In this document: one piece after another, positions 61,423 through 64,000 of the stretch
How positions within the stretch are numbered: the first letter of the stretch is position 1
Layout: each line of letters starts with the position of its first letter
Assembly (NCBI RefSeq): GCF_902459465.1
Contig: NC_047063.1
Span: 3,038,001-3,102,000, forward strand
Direction of reading: 5' to 3'
DNA: 64,000 nt
Origin: Asterias rubens
Lineage: Eukaryota; Echinodermata; Asteroidea; Forcipulatida; Asteriidae
Made by a program: the position numbers and the translations under genes
Notes under the pieces: model-generated
The model's database searches: none
Told to the model about the DNA's origin: nothing
Seen by the model: only the letters and a program-made list of their open reading frames with translations

Positions 61423-62035
61423 GATCACGAATGAATGGCTCAATATTTCACTATAATTATGAAATTATTGGAGAATTAAACGACAAAAACACTGCCAACT
61501 TAGATTTGTGTGCACCACATGTATACATAGCGCATGTGTCTGACTCCCAGGCTCATCCAGCACTACAGCAGTTTACTTTATCACTCAATTTTAGTCTGGT
61601 AAATAAAGTCATGCATATTCAACATTATGGGTGGAGCAATGTGCACTTTGACCTTAGCCTTGTTTCAAGCATGATTGACAAACTGATAGCCATACCTGCC
61701 AAGAAACCTACATAAAATAACCTCATACGGAGACTAGGTCTTTCGCGGAAGTAAATGTTCAACAGAGAGGAGAAAATTTGGTACCACCAGTTTGTAATTG
61801 TCAGCAGTTTGACTCCGGAGTTGTTGTGGTGAGTTGTGACTTAATTTACTTCCCCAATTAATTAGTAAATGACAAGTTGTTTCTTAAAATGAATTGTAGC
61901 AAAAATTGACTATTATCTTGATGTGCTATCGTTTCTTTTTACAATTTTTATCGGCAGAATCAGAGGTAGGGGAGGACACCCCAGTTTTTTTACGACTCAC
62001 CGGCCTCCTGTGCTCCTTCCTTCGCTTCAGTCGAA
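61423..62035. promoter_or_regulatory. Shared head-to-head region of ACTR8 and WASL
   Basis: 613 bases separate the two ATGs on opposite strands, so both promoters must overlap here unless ACTR8 has an unseen upstream exon. A probable WASL 5' UTR exon ends at 61828 (GTTGTG|GTGAGT) and the next starts at 61958 (TCGGCAG|AATCAG). No clear TATA box. Confidence 0.5.
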
Positions 62036-63255
62036 ATGGCGAACACTCAACAGCGAAAGAATGCAGCCCAAAATAATCGACCCTCTAAACTACTTAGCCA
62101 GTCCGAAAATGACCAGGTGTTTAACCTTATGGGAAGGAGGTGTGTGGTAAGTGAATTTTGGAGGTATCTTGTTGAATTTGTAAATAGAGGTGATGTCGTG
62201 TGGTGATGATTTATTCCATGGCCCCCATGGGTGATGTAAACTCTGAACTGTCATGTAGTGCTAGTGCAGGTATCACTCATCATTAGAGACGAGAGGTTGG
62301 ATTGGTAAATACTTATAATAATTAATTAAGTAAAAGGGAGTTTGAAATTTCATGTATGAATTTGTTTGAAATATGCATGATTTTAATAGATGATTGATAG
62401 ATTCTATCGAAACATATTTCCGTATCCTGCCACCACTTTTTCATTTATTATGAATTTTAGTATCCAACTTACTCAACCAAATGAAATATTTCTTTTTTGG
62501 TAAAAATTTGTGATAAAGCGGTGGCAGGAAATTGCAATTTCCAGCCAGCCAGTGGCTCTTCATTCATTCATCTCCTGTATTAAACTTAAAGCCTAAAACT
62601 TAAAAGGGGGCTGTGTTATTATAATCAAAGTAGTTCAGTAAATGCCATTATTTTCTTCTATTGTTGCTTGTGCATCCGATGGATTTAGACTTAGTGCATA
62701 GTGCCACTGTCCATGGAAGAAGGAAATGCATTTTCCTTCCTCCATCGTGCCACAGTTGAAATGGAATGGTGCTATGATTATGTATTTAAATCCTGTTATT
62801 GTAAATGCATTGCCCGAGTCCAAAACATCAACACCTTCTATATGATGGGCTTCCTCTTCTTTAGCTAATTGAGTTTGGGGAAATTACATACTTTTTAGCA
62901 CGCGAGTAGTATTCAGGTGCCGTTCCAGGCCTGGTACTTCTCGGAGGCAACAGATGCGATTGCCTGCGAGCCCCTTGGTCATTGCCTTGGTGCCTTCGAA
63001 ATGCTTCTAATAGGGTGCCCTTTAGTTTCTAGAAGTACCCTTTACCAAGGAGAAAATGACTTGGTGCCCTTGCCGTTTTAAAAACGAAGCATAACAATAA
63101 TGAAACTTGTCTATTGACAGGCTGTGGCGACGACTGTCGTACAACTATTCATTGCTCAGCCCCCAAACAACTGGACCAAGAAGCACTGTGGGGTTGCATG
63201 CTTCATAAAAGACGTCAACAAACGCTCGTACTACATCAGGATCTTTGATATGACG
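62036..63255 (+). CDS. WASL: Neural Wiskott-Aldrich syndrome protein (WASL/N-WASP), first two coding exons
   Basis: Coding exons 62036-62146 and 63121-63255 (phase 0, donor ACG|GTGAGA); the rest lies right of the window. Residues 1-37 run MANTQQRKNAAQNNRPSKLL to NLMGRRCV. The second exon (VVQLFIAQPPNNWTKKHCGV ACFIKDVNKRSYYIRIFDMT) is the WH1 domain core, with the WASP-family pattern SKLL..EN..VF..MGRRC, VVQL, W.KK..GVAC.IKD...RSYYIRI.D. The WH1 domain binds WIP-family proline-rich peptides; the missing part should hold the GTPase-binding, proline-rich and VCA regions that activate Arp2/3. It could be either WAS or WASL by this domain; invertebrates usually have one WASP-type gene. It starts from the same region as ACTR8, in the opposite direction. 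Confidence 0.88.
62410..62535. mobile_element. Hairpin element, TTTCCGTATGGCGCCACCAC family (diverged)
   Basis: ATTTCCGTATCCTGCCACCA CTTTTTCATT at left, GATAAAGCGGTGGCAGGAAAT at right. The arms have changed together (CCTGCCACC / GGTGGCAGG). WASL intron. Confidence 0.7.
62925..63092. repeat. GCCTGGTACTTCTCGGAGGC / CCTTGGTGCC repeat
   Basis: CCAGGCCTGGTACTTC, CCTTGGTCATTGCCTTGGTG and TGGTGCCCTTGCCGTTTTAA; ends about 30 bases before the WASL exon 2 acceptor. Confidence 0.5.
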
Positions 63256-63261
63256 GTGAGA

Positions 63262-63940
63262 CTAGAGGCCATAATAAGAGTTGTTACCTGAGAGAGTTGT
63301 GACAACTTGCGAAGAAAAACAAACCCGGGGGTGCTAGACCACTGGATTGTGCTGCATTTTGGCCAAAAAAGTTGCCAGACTTGTCAAAATCTTATCAAAA
63401 TGTACGTGACCAAAGAAAACTGGTTTCTTTATGTTGCAACTGTCTTAATACACAGCTCTAGCCGTAACCATGAATAATGTAGGTAGCTGGAGTCAACAAA
63501 CGTAACTTAATGTAAATGTCATGGGCATCCCATTACAATATTGTCAACATGGATTATCAATGACTGAAGCCCCGCCCAAATAGCAGTTGTCTATCATTCA
63601 ACAGTGCCAACATTAAAGCCATCCCATTATACACTTTCGGAACAGAAACAAAAATAAAAGTTCACAGATTTACAAATAACTTACAGGGTTTACAGAAGGT
63701 AATGGTGAAAGACTTCTCTTGAAATATTATTCCATGAAATGCTTTACTTTTTGAGAAAACATTAAAACAATTATCAATTCTCGATATCGAGAATTACGGA
63801 TTTATTTTAAACACATGTCATGACATGGAGAAACGTGCGGAAATAAGGGTGCGTTTTCCCATTATTTTTTCCCGACTCCGATGACCGATTGAGCCTAAAT
63901 TTTCACAGGTTTGTTATTTTTATGTATAAGTTGTGATACC
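63262..63940. other. WASL intron sequence
   Basis: Holds a diverged relative of the element at 34024-34362 (GTTCACAGATTTACAAATAA, about 63620-63850). No further WASL exon is visible before the edge. Confidence 0.4.
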
Positions 63941-64000
63941 TTAAAGGCAGTGGACACTATTGGTAATTACTCAAAATAATTATTAGCATAAAACCTTTCT
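63941..64000 (+). mobile_element. GTGGACACTATTGG TIR element, cut by window edge
   Basis: TTAAAGGCAGTGGACACTAT TGGTAATTACTCAAAATAAT, the canonical end of the family. Confidence 0.75.

Overview
This is animal nuclear DNA. It is intron-rich and AT-rich, with GT..AG splice sites, AATAAA signals, tRNA-derived SINEs and many short elements with terminal inverted repeats (TIRs). The protein set (WH1-domain WASL, ACTR8, selenoprotein K, a core-2 GlcNAc-transferase) and the style of the repeats suggest a marine invertebrate deuterostome, most likely an echinoderm such as a sea star. The lineage is inference; the gene calls are read from the sequence.

Layout from left to right. 1-1067 (minus): piggyBac-type transposase ORF running off the left edge. 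2030-8492 (plus, 5' incomplete): a CCHC zinc-knuckle/glycine-rich gene built from symmetric phase-1 exons. 14905-18817 (plus): a complete CNBP-like gene with eight knuckles in five exons. 24209-25630 (plus): an intronless GT14 glycosyltransferase of the GCNT family. 28162-37018 (plus): a ten-exon, 404-residue coiled-coil protein that I cannot name. 40069 to about 46.8 kb (plus): selenoprotein K, with an in-frame TGA (Sec), a stop codon completed in the last exon, a hairpin just after it and a type-II SECIS candidate. 50420-61422 (minus): ACTR8 in twelve coding exons. 62036 to the right edge (plus): the first two coding exons of WASL.

The genes do not form a pathway. ACTR8 is an INO80 chromatin-remodelling subunit, SELENOK an ER membrane selenoprotein, WASL an actin-nucleation activator, GCNT a Golgi glycosyltransferase, and the two CCHC genes are likely RNA/ssDNA binders. 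Two arrangements stand out: SELENOK and ACTR8 lie tail to tail (they are also neighbours in vertebrates, as I recall), and ACTR8 and WASL are head to head with about 0.6 kb between start codons.

Much of the rest is repeats. One TIR family of about 330-400 bp, with ends like TTAAAGGCAGTGGACACTAT, has some seventeen copies or fragments. There are several hairpin-forming miniature elements, tRNA-derived SINEs, one LINE 3' fragment and four minisatellites (units of 49, about 102, 19 and 53 bp). I see no prokaryotic-type system, CRISPR array, rRNA or convincing functional tRNA. The most interesting item is the selenoprotein K gene, whose reading frame is invisible to ordinary ORF finding and whose recoding hairpin is placed beside the UGA only after splicing.
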